Positions 25,823-33,146 are shown, counted from the stretch's first letter. The stretch: 61,829 nucleotides of DNA from Geosporobacter subterraneus DSM 17957 (GCF_900142145.1 NZ_FQZV01000023.1:1-61829); one strand, 5' to 3'. Translations and numbers: made by a program. Notes: generated from the sequence alone by a model not told the origin.

Positions 25823-26290
25823 CTAATTACTGTTTTTTTGTTCTAAGATAATTCTTCTCGTAAAAAAACCATAACGCTTATAGAACTCCACAGCCGCTTC
25901 ATTCCCTTCCGCTACACCGATTATTCTCGTTTTTACCTCCATTCGGTCCAGCCACTCCAAAGCCCTTTTCATAAGCTGGTCTCCCAACCCATATTTCCTG
26001 TACGCTTTCTCAATAAAGAGAGAATCGATTTCTCCGATCCCATTCTTATTCACCGTACTGATACAGTAACCAATATAAGCATTGATCTCCTTGTCTCTTA
26101 CCAAATCTATCTTCAAATCTAGGTTACTATCATTTATAAATTTACGCTTCCTTGCATTAAAGGTCTGCTGCCGGAACTTATCAGGAAAATAGCTGGAATG
26201 AAGCTGGTGGTGATTATTCAGCTTTTCCCATAGTGGTTGCACTAAGTCCAGCAATTCTTTATCGCCCTGTATAAACTCTAAATGATCCAT
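25823..26290 (-). CDS. GNAT family N-acetyltransferase
   Basis: A 155-residue acyltransferase starting at the ATG behind GGAGGAGG. The GNAT fold is seen in GEIDSLFIEKAYRKYGLGDQLMKRALEWL, where the Arg/Gly loop binds the acetyl-CoA pyrophosphate, and in EGNEAAVEFYKRYGF. Substrate unknown. It is followed at lower coordinates by a convergent hypothetical gene and preceded by a second acetyltransferase gene 53 bp upstream, so the two may share a transcript. Confidence 0.85.
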   Translation of the reverse strand: MDHLEFIQGDKELLDLVQPLWEKLNNHHQLHSSYFPDKFRQQTFNARKRKFINDSNLDLKIDLVRDKEINAYIGYCISTVNKNGIGEIDSLFIEKAYRKYGLGDQLMKRALEWLDRMEVKTRIIGVAEGNEAAVEFYKRYGFFTRRIILEQKNSN

Positions 26291-26343
26291 CAAATTCCTC
26301 CTCCATTATTATTCATGATCTTTACTGCTTCTCACCTTAACTC

Positions 26344-26865
26344 TTACACTAAAATCTTTTCAAAGTTTATGCTGTCGTGCCACCTTCTATTCTGGTAGAT
26401 GTACTGATGATTACGCCCGAAAAATTGAAAGCCATTTTTGATCAGTAGGATTTGTGAACCGATATTCTCGGGAGATATGCCGGCTTCGATACGGAGCAAC
26501 TTATGAATATATTGGGCCTCCTCCAAAACCATTCCTACAGCCCTTGTAGCATACCCTTTACCATTGTAAACCTCGCCGATTCTATAGCCTAATTCCGCCT
26601 TATTGAAACAGCCTCTTGCAATGGATACTAGATTCACCCGACCTATAATGTTTTCCATGGAATCCTTGTTTAAATACATATAGTGGCAGCCTTCTTCCTG
26701 GTCTTCCACTAGTTCTTTCATGATACTTTTAAAAACTGTCGGGTCATAGTATTCATTTCTTCTGGTCAATACCATTCTTTCAAAAAAAGTCCTGTTCTCC
26801 AATTCGAATTGATAGAGCTCTTCTGTGTCTGTTTCCTGAAGCAGACTGATTTTTATTACTTCCAT
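26344..26865 (-). CDS. GNAT family N-acetyltransferase, RimJ/RimL-like
   Basis: A 173-residue protein from an ATG 5 nt after GGAGGA; a reading eight codons longer lacks a ribosome site. ELYQFELENRTFFERMV and the C-terminal GYRIGEVYNGKGYATRAVGMVLEEA plus RIEAGISPENIGSQILLIKNGF follow the RimJ/RimL acetyltransferase pattern. Members acetylate ribosomal-protein N-termini or small amines; the substrate here is unknown. Confidence 0.85.
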   Translation of the reverse strand: MEVIKISLLQETDTEELYQFELENRTFFERMVLTRRNEYYDPTVFKSIMKELVEDQEEGCHYMYLNKDSMENIIGRVNLVSIARGCFNKAELGYRIGEVYNGKGYATRAVGMVLEEAQYIHKLLRIEAGISPENIGSQILLIKNGFQFFGRNHQYIYQNRRWHDSINFEKILV

Positions 26866-26928
26866 TGTGCTCCTCCTGGTACCACTCATTGAAAGCGAAA
26901 TATTTTCTTTCCCATGTTGTTTATTTTC

Positions 26929-27004
26929 GGGAGGGCACAGAGACCCTCCTCTACTACTTCATTTATACCCCAGTGCTTCGTAGTGGCGGTTTCCATACCC
27001 GCCA
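26929..27004. repeat. REP-like composite unit B1-A1
   Basis: Two palindromic motifs lie 25 bp apart. Motif B (26929-26954) has GGGAGGG and CCCTCC arms around CACAGAGA; motif A (26980-27004) has TGGCGG and CCGCCA-type arms around TTTCCAT. The same B-spacer-A arrangement recurs at 27667-27743 on the other side of the transposase gene. Confidence 0.85.
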
Positions 27005-27074
27005 GTTCGTTTCTGTTTTTATTTTTTTTAGGAGAACAAAGGTTTCTTCCCTTGCCTTCTTAACACCTCACATT

Positions 27075-27581
27075 CTACACCTTGCCTGACTCTGTATAAT
27101 ATTTATCTTCATACCATTTCATTTGGTTTTCCTGAATATATTTTCTGATTTCATCTAATTCTTTCTGATTTCTAATAATATGGTCGTAGAAACTTCGCTG
27201 CCATAAGGGCTTGTTCTTTTGATTTTTATTATACACGTAGGTAGTATAAGATTTAAATCTTCCGATGATCTCCTGTAGTGGCGGGTTTCCATGCCCGCCA
27301 GCATTCTGCAGTATTAAAACTCCATGGATATGATTAGGCATTATGCAGTATTGATCTATCAAAACCTGAGGAAAGATCTTAGGCAAATGGATAACCGCTT
27401 CCTCCACATATTGACCAAGGTCTGTTAACTCTATCATTGGGAGGGCACAGAGACCCTCCCCTACTATATTGCCTAATATATTCTGTCGATCATGAGTGCA
27501 TATTATTACGAAGTAGTACCCATTTTGAGAATAGTCATAATCCTTTAATCTCATAGTTTTTCTTTGTGGAGTCTCTTCCAT
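27075..27581 (-). CDS. REP-associated tyrosine transposase (RAYT, Y1 HUH nuclease)
   Basis: The ATG at 27581 (8 nt after GGGAGG) gives 168 residues. The HUH metal motif is MPNHIHG (H84-x-H86), and WQRSFYDHIIR supplies the candidate catalytic Tyr132, with the family's RKYIQENQMKW tail. RAYTs are domesticated IS200/IS605-like transposases that act on REP palindromes. Here REP-like palindromes flank the gene on both sides. Unusually, copies of both palindromes also lie inside the reading frame: motif B encodes residues about 40-48 (GEGLCALP) and motif A encodes about 94-103 (GGHGNPPL). Frame is intact and catalytic residues are present. Confidence 0.88.
   Translation of the reverse strand: MEETPQRKTMRLKDYDYSQNGYYFVIICTHDRQNILGNIVGEGLCALPMIELTDLGQYVEEAVIHLPKIFPQVLIDQYCIMPNHIHGVLILQNAGGHGNPPLQEIIGRFKSYTTYVYNKNQKNKPLWQRSFYDHIIRNQKELDEIRKYIQENQMKWYEDKYYTESGKV
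27275..27300. repeat. REP-like motif A2, inside the RAYT gene
   Basis: The palindrome with TGGCGGG and CCCGCCA arms around TTTCCAT is nearly identical to A1 and A3 outside the gene. In the coding strand it specifies the segment GGHGNPPL directly after the HUH motif. Confidence 0.85.
27439..27464. repeat. REP-like motif B2, inside the RAYT gene
   Basis: The palindrome with GGGAGGG and CCCTCCC arms is identical in core to B1 and B3 outside the gene. In the coding strand it specifies GEGLCALP between two predicted secondary-structure elements. Confidence 0.85.
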
Positions 27582-27666
27582 TACTAATACCTCCCATAAG
27601 TAATAGAATTTAGATAGCTCAATGAGAGATTTCATGCCACACCTTGGTTAATTATTTATTCTTCTC

Positions 27667-27743
27667 GGGAGGGCGCAGAGACCCTCCCCTACTATTTCAT
27701 TCATGCCACTGTGCCTTGTAGTGGCAGGTTTCCATGCCCGCCA
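27667..27743. repeat. REP-like composite unit B3-A3
   Basis: Motif B (27667-27692) and motif A (27718-27743) are separated by 25 bp with a spacer similar to that of B1-A1 (both contain CTACTA-TTCATT-AT and a CAGTGC/CTGTGC segment). The unit lies just upstream of the RAYT gene. Confidence 0.85.
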
Positions 27744-27766
27744 ATCCTTTTTTTCTTATCTTTTCT

Positions 27767-27792
27767 CGGAGGACACAGAGACCCTCCCCTAC
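27767..27792. repeat. REP-like motif B4 (degenerate)
   Basis: A fourth copy of motif B with one arm altered (GGAGGAC instead of GGAGGGC), so the palindrome is weakened. The tail CCCTCCCCTAC is kept. Confidence 0.75.
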
Positions 27793-27831
27793 TTCTTATT
27801 TGCCTTTATATTGCAATTGAAAAAATACCCT

Positions 27832-28587
27832 TTAACCTGTTGTAAACGCCTTCAATGTGCTAATGTTTTCTACTAACCTATTCTTATGAAAAGGTTTTAG
27901 AATTAGATTCTTTTCCTTCATCCTATGTCTTATTCTCATAAAACCCTGATCCTTTAGGAGTTGTCCCTCCATAATATTCATGTGCAGATCCCCAGCTCTT
28001 TCATTACTGTGAATATAAAGGGTATGGATATATTTCTCTACCCTCTCATACCACTCATCGATTCCAATTTTCCCATAGGCCAGCACATGACCAATATCTA
28101 GGGCCAATCCTAAGTTGTCTTCATTTACCTGCTCTATGATCTCTATCATATGGTCTGGATGATATTCAAAGGTGTTGCATAGAGAAATCCGCAGCACTTT
28201 TTCCCTACAGGTTATCTCTTTCCAGAATTGGATGGACCCCTCTATCCATCCCCTGTCATAGAATTCAACCTGAATAATGGGTAAATAGGTAGACAAGAAA
28301 ATAATTTCCTTAGCGTCTATAGATTTTGCATAATCAATGGCTTCCAACACCTTTCTTCTAACTACTTCTCTTATAGCAGGTTCTGGTGTTCCCGGATTTA
28401 AGTCTATATATGGACCATCTACTATTATACTTCCGCGAAAACCTAGTTCCCTTATTTTGTTTTTGGACTCTATGTCTATACAATTTAAAAATCCGGGATA
28501 TTGCGGGTTTTCTATATTTAATATATTGATCTGCTTGATCAGTGACCGGTCTACATGATTAATATCAAAGCCAATACCAATATTCAT
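27832..28587 (-). CDS. Sugar phosphate isomerase/epimerase-like TIM-barrel protein
   Basis: A 251-residue TIM-barrel protein of the AP-endonuclease-2 superfamily. Visible metal-site-like positions are VEFYDRGW, ISLCNTFEYHPD, LALDIGHVLAYG and LYIHSNERAGDLHMNIMEG, where His/Asp/Glu would coordinate metals. It is more divergent than the protein at 602-1420 and not its close paralog. The ATG follows GGAGGAG. It lies downstream of a string of tiny membrane-protein genes and could be the last gene of that transcript. Substrate unknown. Confidence 0.65.
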   Translation of the reverse strand: MNIGIGFDINHVDRSLIKQINILNIENPQYPGFLNCIDIESKNKIRELGFRGSIIVDGPYIDLNPGTPEPAIREVVRRKVLEAIDYAKSIDAKEIIFLSTYLPIIQVEFYDRGWIEGSIQFWKEITCREKVLRISLCNTFEYHPDHMIEIIEQVNEDNLGLALDIGHVLAYGKIGIDEWYERVEKYIHTLYIHSNERAGDLHMNIMEGQLLKDQGFMRIRHRMKEKNLILKPFHKNRLVENISTLKAFTTG

Positions 28588-28669
28588 AGACTCCTCCGTT
28601 GGATATACTTATTCTCTATATAATTTCTTAAATCCTCTTTCTCTTTTGTTCCGATTTCCTTTTCATAAT

Positions 28670-28685
28670 TGTTTCACGTGAAACA
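28670..28685. promoter_or_regulatory. parS: parS site 2
   Basis: An exact TGTTTCACGTGAAACA lies at the 3' end of a small ORF (28674-28883), so its last codons and stop are made of parS sequence. It is 3.6 kb from parS 1 and 2.8 kb from parS 3. Confidence 0.95.
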
Positions 28686-28883
28686 CATTCTATCTTTACT
28701 GCTTCCAATCTGTTTTTCCCGGATATCCTCCAGGAGGCGTTCTATTCTCTGCAGCCGCTCCATATTCATTTTCATTTGCTTTGGCAGCTTAAAAGCCAAA
28801 TAATAAAAGATATATATAATTCCAATAATCAGTATCGAATTAATCAACTGGAAAATGAATAACCCATTGTAAAGATTCCATAT
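28674..28883 (-). pseudogene. Small membrane protein, start missing or frameshifted
   Basis: An open frame of 69 codons ends at the TGA inside parS 2. It has one hydrophobic helix (LINSILIIGIIYIFYYLAF) and a charged, coiled-coil-like tail (MNMERLQRIERLLEDIREKQ), typical of small membrane anchors. No ATG/GTG/TTG with a ribosome site opens this frame: the only start behind GGAGGAGG (ATG at 28890) is one base out of frame and stops after 15 codons, while the frame itself begins with ATA right after the TAG of the preceding gene. One missing base near 28880 would join ATG to this frame. It may be a recent frameshift, a sequence error, or an ATA start. Confidence 0.5.
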
Positions 28884-29024
28884 CTAGTCATTGCTTCCTC
28901 CTCCCTTCTCTTTATCCTTTAAGATAGCTTCTATATTTGTCACCTTCACCTGTATATCATTTAAGGTGCCAATGAACCATCCAGTAAACATCACGATAAT
29001 AAATATGACAATACAACCTAACAT
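28884..29024 (-). CDS. Small membrane protein (46 aa)
   Basis: A short ORF with an ATG 10 nt after AGGAG. Residues 2-21 (LGCIVIFIIVMFTGWFIGTL) form one membrane helix, followed by a soluble tail DIQVKVTNIEAILKDKEK. Its final codons contain the GGAGGAGG ribosome site for the next frame, which suggests coupled translation. Family not recognised. Confidence 0.6.
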   Translation of the reverse strand: MLGCIVIFIIVMFTGWFIGTLNDIQVKVTNIEAILKDKEKGGGSND

Positions 29025-29092
29025 TTCTCACGATCTCCTATTTTACAATTGGTCTTTTTCACATTCCTGTATCCATTTTTTGTCCATATAGC

Positions 29093-29260
29093 TTACTTGA
29101 AGCGGCTTTTAAAGAATAGTATCAGATAGAAAGATGCCGTTACCAACAGATAATATGAAAGAAGCTTTGGAACTCTAATATGAAGAACGTTCATTGATAT
29201 AATAAGGATCAACAGAACCATATTATTAATATAAAGCAGATTTTGTATTTTTTTGTTCAC
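29093..29260 (-). CDS. Small membrane protein (55 aa)
   Basis: A 55-codon ORF from GTG after GGGGAGG. Two hydrophobic stretches (MVLLILIISMNVL and YYLLVTASFYLILFF) are separated by HIRVPKLLS and end with a basic KSRFK tail. Not recognised. It lies in a head-to-tail row of similar small ORFs on the minus strand. Confidence 0.6.
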   Translation of the reverse strand: MNKKIQNLLYINNMVLLILIISMNVLHIRVPKLLSYYLLVTASFYLILFFKSRFK

Positions 29261-29315
29261 TGATAACACCTCCCCTACTATTTCGAAGAAAGAATATAGA
29301 TAATCAAACGGCTAA

Positions 29316-29468
29316 CTAAAACAGCAACAGGAAACTTCCCTTTACTTGAAAAATCATATAAAGGGATAAAGCAAAGAGCACTATGCTCAGCACAATGTTA
29401 TAGAATTTCCTCTTTCGGTTATATGCTTTAAGGTATTCATCAAAGGTCTTTCTACTCCCATATTTCAT
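29316..29468 (-). CDS. Small membrane protein (50 aa)
   Basis: A 50-codon ORF. The N-terminus is soluble and basic (MKYGSRKTFDEYLKAYNRKRK), followed by a single C-terminal helix (FYNIVLSIVLFALSLYMIF). The ATG is 11 nt from GGAGGGG, slightly long. Not recognised. Starts 17 bp after the stop of the preceding small gene. Confidence 0.55.
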   Translation of the reverse strand: MKYGSRKTFDEYLKAYNRKRKFYNIVLSIVLFALSLYMIFQVKGSFLLLF

Positions 29469-29485
29469 TTAGGTGCATACCCCTC

Positions 29486-29722
29486 CTATTCAAGATCCTC
29501 GGCCCTCTCATAAAAGTATCTTCCTATAACCGTTGCATAAACTGCTGCGAGCACAGCTTTCGGAATCCACCCAAAGTTAAGAACAATATAAAATTTAATT
29601 CTTATAATATCCCAAACAGTTGCATCCGGTGTCCGCTTAACAGTCATAAAAAAAGTAGACAAAAGACCTAAAAACGCATAGGCTACAATGAAACTCACAA
29701 GAAAAAGAATTAAATTTTTCAA
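29486..29722 (-). CDS. Small membrane protein (78 aa)
   Basis: A TTG-started ORF behind GGAGGG. It has an N-terminal helix (LILFLVSFIVAYAFLGLLSTFF) and a second weaker helix (KAVLAAVYATVIGRYFY) with RTPDATVWDIIRIKF between them. Not recognised. It follows the OadB-signature gene by 16 bp, so the two are almost certainly co-transcribed. Confidence 0.65.
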   Translation of the reverse strand: MKNLILFLVSFIVAYAFLGLLSTFFMTVKRTPDATVWDIIRIKFYIVLNFGWIPKAVLAAVYATVIGRYFYERAEDLE

Positions 29723-29738
29723 TTTATTCCCTCCTGGC

Positions 29739-30014
29739 TTATTTTTGTAATTTCTTTTCTATCAGCTGCTTTGCAGGTTTAAATAGAAACAGCAAAACTG
29801 CAAATAAGATCAGGTTATAGGGGTTTATCCAAAATAACCAGTCGATAATTTTTCCAGAAATGAATATAGCTGTAGGCCCGTCAGCACCGCCAATGATACC
29901 GATACTGGCCGCCTGCTTATTGATATTAAAAAGCATGTTAAAAATCTGCAGAAGACTCCAGATAATAAAAGAAGCAATGATATGTATGCTAAAGGTCCAT
30001 TTTATTTCTCTCAT
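29739..30014 (-). CDS. Mini protein with OadB (Na+-translocating decarboxylase beta) signature
   Basis: A 91-residue protein from an ATG after AAGGAG. It has an N-terminal helix (IHIIASFIIWSLLQIF), the segment SIGIIGGADGPTAIFISGKI (about 36-56), and a C-terminal helix (NLILFAVLLFLF) with a basic tail. GGADGPTAI is the conserved re-entrant loop of OadB/GcdB/MmdB beta subunits, whose Asp is essential for Na+ transport, but those subunits have about 370-430 residues. Here the loop is embedded in a protein of only two to three helices. It is the first of a row of small membrane-protein genes. Whether it oligomerises into a transporter is unknown. Confidence 0.72.
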   Translation of the reverse strand: MREIKWTFSIHIIASFIIWSLLQIFNMLFNINKQAASIGIIGGADGPTAIFISGKIIDWLFWINPYNLILFAVLLFLFKPAKQLIEKKLQK

Positions 30015-30253
30015 TTATATATCTCCTTCCCTCAAATGCTGCTTTTCAATTTCTTTTCAAAGCCAGTTTAACTTTTATTCAGAAGTTCCAGCCACAAAGA
30101 GTTCCAAGACTATAGTGCTATTAAAAAATTATAATCTACGTTGTAAAAGTTTCCTCTATTTTACTCCTCCTGGTGCTATCTATATAAAGATCGTAAAAGA
30201 CCTTACTTATAGGATACTATAGATTCTCAATTTGTTCCCATATTTTTTTGTAA

Positions 30254-30281
30254 AAATAAAAACCGCCTATTTCAGCGGTTT
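30254..30281 (-). terminator. Terminator of the phzF-like gene
   Basis: AAACCGC and GCGGTTT form a 7-bp stem with an 8-nt loop followed on the minus strand by TTTTATTTTTAC. It overlaps the stop codon of the gene at 30280-31191. The stretch 30015-30253 holds no gene; it carries the promoter region of the small membrane-protein cluster. Confidence 0.8.
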
Positions 30282-31191
30282 ATACCATCATAACACCTTC
30301 CAGTGTAATTACAGCTTTTCCTCCAACCTTTACAATCAGATCTTCTTTGCTTCCTTCCAGCTTCACCATGATCTTGCTTGGTCTGTCCATATAGTAGCCT
30401 TGTTCGCAAAGCAGTGTGTGTTCTCCCGCCCACAGGATGATGTCATTTTGGATCAAGTAGGCTCCTAAGGCTCCATTGGAAGTTCCTGTTGCCGCCTCCT
30501 CATTGATTCCGGCAGCAGGCGCAAAATTTCTACAGGCAAGGCTTGAACCTTTATCTTCTGTTTCTAAAGAAAAAGCATGTACCCCTACTACACCTAACCG
30601 ATTGCTATAGGCGGCCAGAGCATTCCAGTCCGGACGAATGTTCTTCAATACATCAAGGCTTTTTACAGGCAAAATTATATCCGGGAGTCCCGTAGAGATT
30701 CCCTGGGGGGTTGCCTCTATTCCCTCCAAACCAATATCTGTTTCCTTTATGCCCATAATTTCTGCCAGTTCTTTTTTATTTTGCACAGAAAAAACAAATT
30801 GGGGCTTTGCCTGGGTCATATAAATATGGGCAACCTCATGGGTTTCAAAATAAATCTCTACAGGTAATATCCCTGCACCGGTTTTTTGCTTTACAATCTT
30901 TACTGCTCCATCCCCTTCAATATACCCTTTTTTCGCCAACACAAAGAAGGCTCCTATGGTTGCATGTCCACATAGATCCACCTCTTGCGTAGGAGTAAAA
31001 AAACGTACATGAAAATCAGCCGTGCCACCCTTTTGCTTTGTCACAAAAGCAGTCTCGGAAACATTCATCTCTCTGGCAATTTGCTGCATTTGTCTGTCTG
31101 TAAGTCCTGCAGCGTCAGGAACCACTCCAGCAGGATTCCCGCCGAAGGGTATATCTGTAAATGCATCTACTTGATAGATAATTTTCTCCAT
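30280..31191 (-). CDS. PhzF family isomerase/epimerase
   Basis: A 303-residue PhzF-type protein with the diaminopimelate-epimerase-like double fold. YQVDAFTDIPFGGNPAGVV at the N-terminus, MNVSETAFV (the acidic catalytic Glu), RFFTPTQEVDLCGHATIGAFFVL and GTSNGALGAYL are the family signature. The substrates of most PhzF proteins outside phenazine clusters are unknown, and no phenazine genes are here. The ATG at 31191 has GGGTG 6 nt upstream; ATG 31197 and GTG 31200 are alternatives. Confidence 0.85.
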   Translation of the reverse strand: MEKIIYQVDAFTDIPFGGNPAGVVPDAAGLTDRQMQQIAREMNVSETAFVTKQKGGTADFHVRFFTPTQEVDLCGHATIGAFFVLAKKGYIEGDGAVKIVKQKTGAGILPVEIYFETHEVAHIYMTQAKPQFVFSVQNKKELAEIMGIKETDIGLEGIEATPQGISTGLPDIILPVKSLDVLKNIRPDWNALAAYSNRLGVVGVHAFSLETEDKGSSLACRNFAPAAGINEEAATGTSNGALGAYLIQNDIILWAGEHTLLCEQGYYMDRPSKIMVKLEGSKEDLIVKVGGKAVITLEGVMMV

Positions 31192-31478
31192 TGGCATCAC
31201 CCATTTCTCTTGATCTATTTAAATAGAGGATAGAATTAGACACATAATTACTCTTTTATCATAGTATAAAGCCCTTTTTCTGTCCACATCTTATAAATGG
31301 AAAAAGATTTTTCACTTCAGGAAGCACAGTAAAATTATTCCTTAAAAGAATAAAATTGACTCTCGTCAATTATTCAAGTTGTTGACAAATTATTGTTGCT
31401 CAATAAGCCCCTCCTAAGCTTCCGAACAGGGACTTTGACGAGGTCACTTTTTTCAATAATTTCCCAGACAGCATGAAA

Positions 31479-31494
31479 GGTTTCACGTGAAACA
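31479..31494. promoter_or_regulatory. parS: parS site 3, just downstream of parB
   Basis: GGTTTCACGTGAAACA differs from the 16-bp consensus only in the first base. It lies 8 bp past the parB stop codon. With a neighbouring GTGAAACC it can also form an RNA hairpin (GGTTTCAC/GTGAAACC), which may double as the parAB transcript end. Confidence 0.9.
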
Positions 31495-31502
31495 GTGAAA
31501 CC

Positions 31503-32372
31503 TTATACCCGTTGAAACAGCTCGATTAAACGCTCCAGCTCTTCATCGCTGTAATATTCTATTTCAATTTTTCCTTTTTTCTTTCCTTTAACAATGTTTA
31601 CCTTCGTGCCTAAAAGGCTCTTTAATGCATCCTCTAAGGAAACCAGATGATAATCCTTCATTTTATTATTTGCCTTCTTTTTTTCTTTTACCGTTATTAT
31701 GTTATCAACTAAAATTTCTGTTTCCCGAACAGAAAGCTGGTTTTCAACGATTTTTTGTGCTGTCTCCAACTGCTGCTGCTTGTCCTCTATACGCAGCAGT
31801 GCCCTTGCATGACCGCTGGTAATCTTATCCTCTACAACCATTTGCTTTAGCTTTTCACCTAGATTTAAAAGCCTTAAGGTATTGGCAATGTGGGGTCTGC
31901 TTTTCCCCACCACCTGGGCTAATTCCTCCTGAGTTAATCCATAGAGCTCCATCAGCTGTCTATAAGCACCGGCTTCTTCAATGGCATTTAAATCCTCTCT
32001 TTGGAGGTTTTCGATCAGTGCAATCTCAAGTCCCGTTCTTTGATCCATTTCCTTAATAATACAAGGGACTTCCTTAAGGCCGGCTTCTATTGAGGCCTTC
32101 CATCGGCGTTCTCCCGCTACAATCTCATACCCCTGGTCAACGGGCCTTACAACGATGGGCTGTATCAATCCATGGGTTTTGATGGAATCTATCAGGGTTT
32201 CCAGCTTTTCCTTGTCGAAGTGCTTTCTAGGCTGGTCTTTATTGGGACGAATTTCTTGAATCGATATTTTATATGGTTCACCCTTTTGGGGGTTGCTGGC
32301 TGTCAGAGGTTCTTTATTTGCTGGTATTAAAGCGTTTAAGCCCTTACCTAAACCACCCTTTACTTTGGCCAA
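31503..32372 (-). CDS. parB: Chromosome partitioning protein ParB (Spo0J)
   Basis: A 289-residue parS-binding CTPase clamp. N-terminal KGGLGKGLNALIP is the ParA-stimulating segment; the CTP site is in GERRWKA and LIENLQREDLNAIEEA; the HTH is LTQEELAQVVGKSRPHIANTLRLL; a C-terminal dimer domain follows a linker. The Arg in GKSRP, Thr in ANTLR and Gly in SGHAR match residues known to favour parS over the Noc site. A TTG start directly abuts the parA stop. It acts with ParA and with the three parS sites in this window. Confidence 0.96.
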   Translation of the reverse strand: MAKVKGGLGKGLNALIPANKEPLTASNPQKGEPYKISIQEIRPNKDQPRKHFDKEKLETLIDSIKTHGLIQPIVVRPVDQGYEIVAGERRWKASIEAGLKEVPCIIKEMDQRTGLEIALIENLQREDLNAIEEAGAYRQLMELYGLTQEELAQVVGKSRPHIANTLRLLNLGEKLKQMVVEDKITSGHARALLRIEDKQQQLETAQKIVENQLSVRETEILVDNIITVKEKKKANNKMKDYHLVSLEDALKSLLGTKVNIVKGKKKGKIEIEYYSDEELERLIELFQRV

Positions 32373-33146
32373 TTATATCACATCCTCTTCTAAATCTAAA
32401 AACTCTTCCGTCAGCTCCATGTAGGCTTCCGCTCCCTTAGATTTTGGATCATATTCAACGATGGACAAACCGTAGCTAGGTGCTTCAGCCAATCGAACAT
32501 TTCGTGGAATCACAGTCGTATAAACCTTTCCCCGGAAATATTTTTTTACCTCATCAACTACCTGAATCGATAGATTGGTTCTGCCGTCAAACATACTTAA
32601 TACTACGCCCTGGATCATAAGATCCGGGTTTAAGTTATTTCTTACCAGCTCTATGGTATTCATCAATTGACTTACACCTTCTAAGGCATAATACTCACAC
32701 TGGATGGGAATCAATACACTGTCAACGGCCGTCAACGCATTGATGGTCAGCAAGCCAAGAGAGGGAGGGCAATCTACGAAAATATAATCATATTCCTGTT
32801 TAATATCCATAATGGCCATTTTTAAGATCTTTTCCCGCTCATCCATCTCCGTCAGCTCTATTTCCGCCCCCGCCAGTTGTACGCTGGAAGGAATAATATA
32901 TAAATTTTCACGGTTGGTCTCCAGGATACATTGTTTTGCATTTGCACTGCCGATAATTAAATCGTACATGGAATACTCCAGACTGGTCTTATCAATTCCA
33001 AATCCGCTGGTGGTATTTCCCTGTGGATCTATATCGATCACTAAGGTCTTCTTTCCCTTTGCTGCAAGACAAGCACTAATATTTACATTGGTTGTTGTTT
33101 TTCCAACACCACCTTTTTGATTAAATATAGCAATAACCTTCCCCAA
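32373..33146 (-). CDS. parA: Chromosome partitioning ATPase ParA (Soj)
   Basis: A 257-residue Walker-type ATPase. The deviant Walker A KGGVGKTTT is near the N-terminus, with DIDPQGNTTSG, the Walker B-like DYIFVDCPPSLGLL and the C-terminal APSYGLSIVEYDP. The start is the TTG at 33146, 6 nt after GAGGTG; a GTG three codons upstream overlaps that site. It drives origin segregation with ParB and in spore formers also regulates DnaA. parA and parB are directly adjacent. Confidence 0.96.
   Translation of the reverse strand: MGKVIAIFNQKGGVGKTTTNVNISACLAAKGKKTLVIDIDPQGNTTSGFGIDKTSLEYSMYDLIIGSANAKQCILETNRENLYIIPSSVQLAGAEIELTEMDEREKILKMAIMDIKQEYDYIFVDCPPSLGLLTINALTAVDSVLIPIQCEYYALEGVSQLMNTIELVRNNLNPDLMIQGVVLSMFDGRTNLSIQVVDEVKKYFRGKVYTTVIPRNVRLAEAPSYGLSIVEYDPKSKGAEAYMELTEEFLDLEEDVI

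Noticed and set aside
26929-27792. CRISPR array
   Set aside because: The repeats are palindromic, irregularly spaced and interrupted by a gene, with no unique spacers of constant length or cas genes; they fit REP elements.
29269-29284. Fifth copy of REP motif B
   Set aside because: Only the tail CCTCCCCTACTATTTC is shared, the palindromic arm is absent, and the string doubles as a ribosome site for a small ORF; probably a remnant or coincidence.
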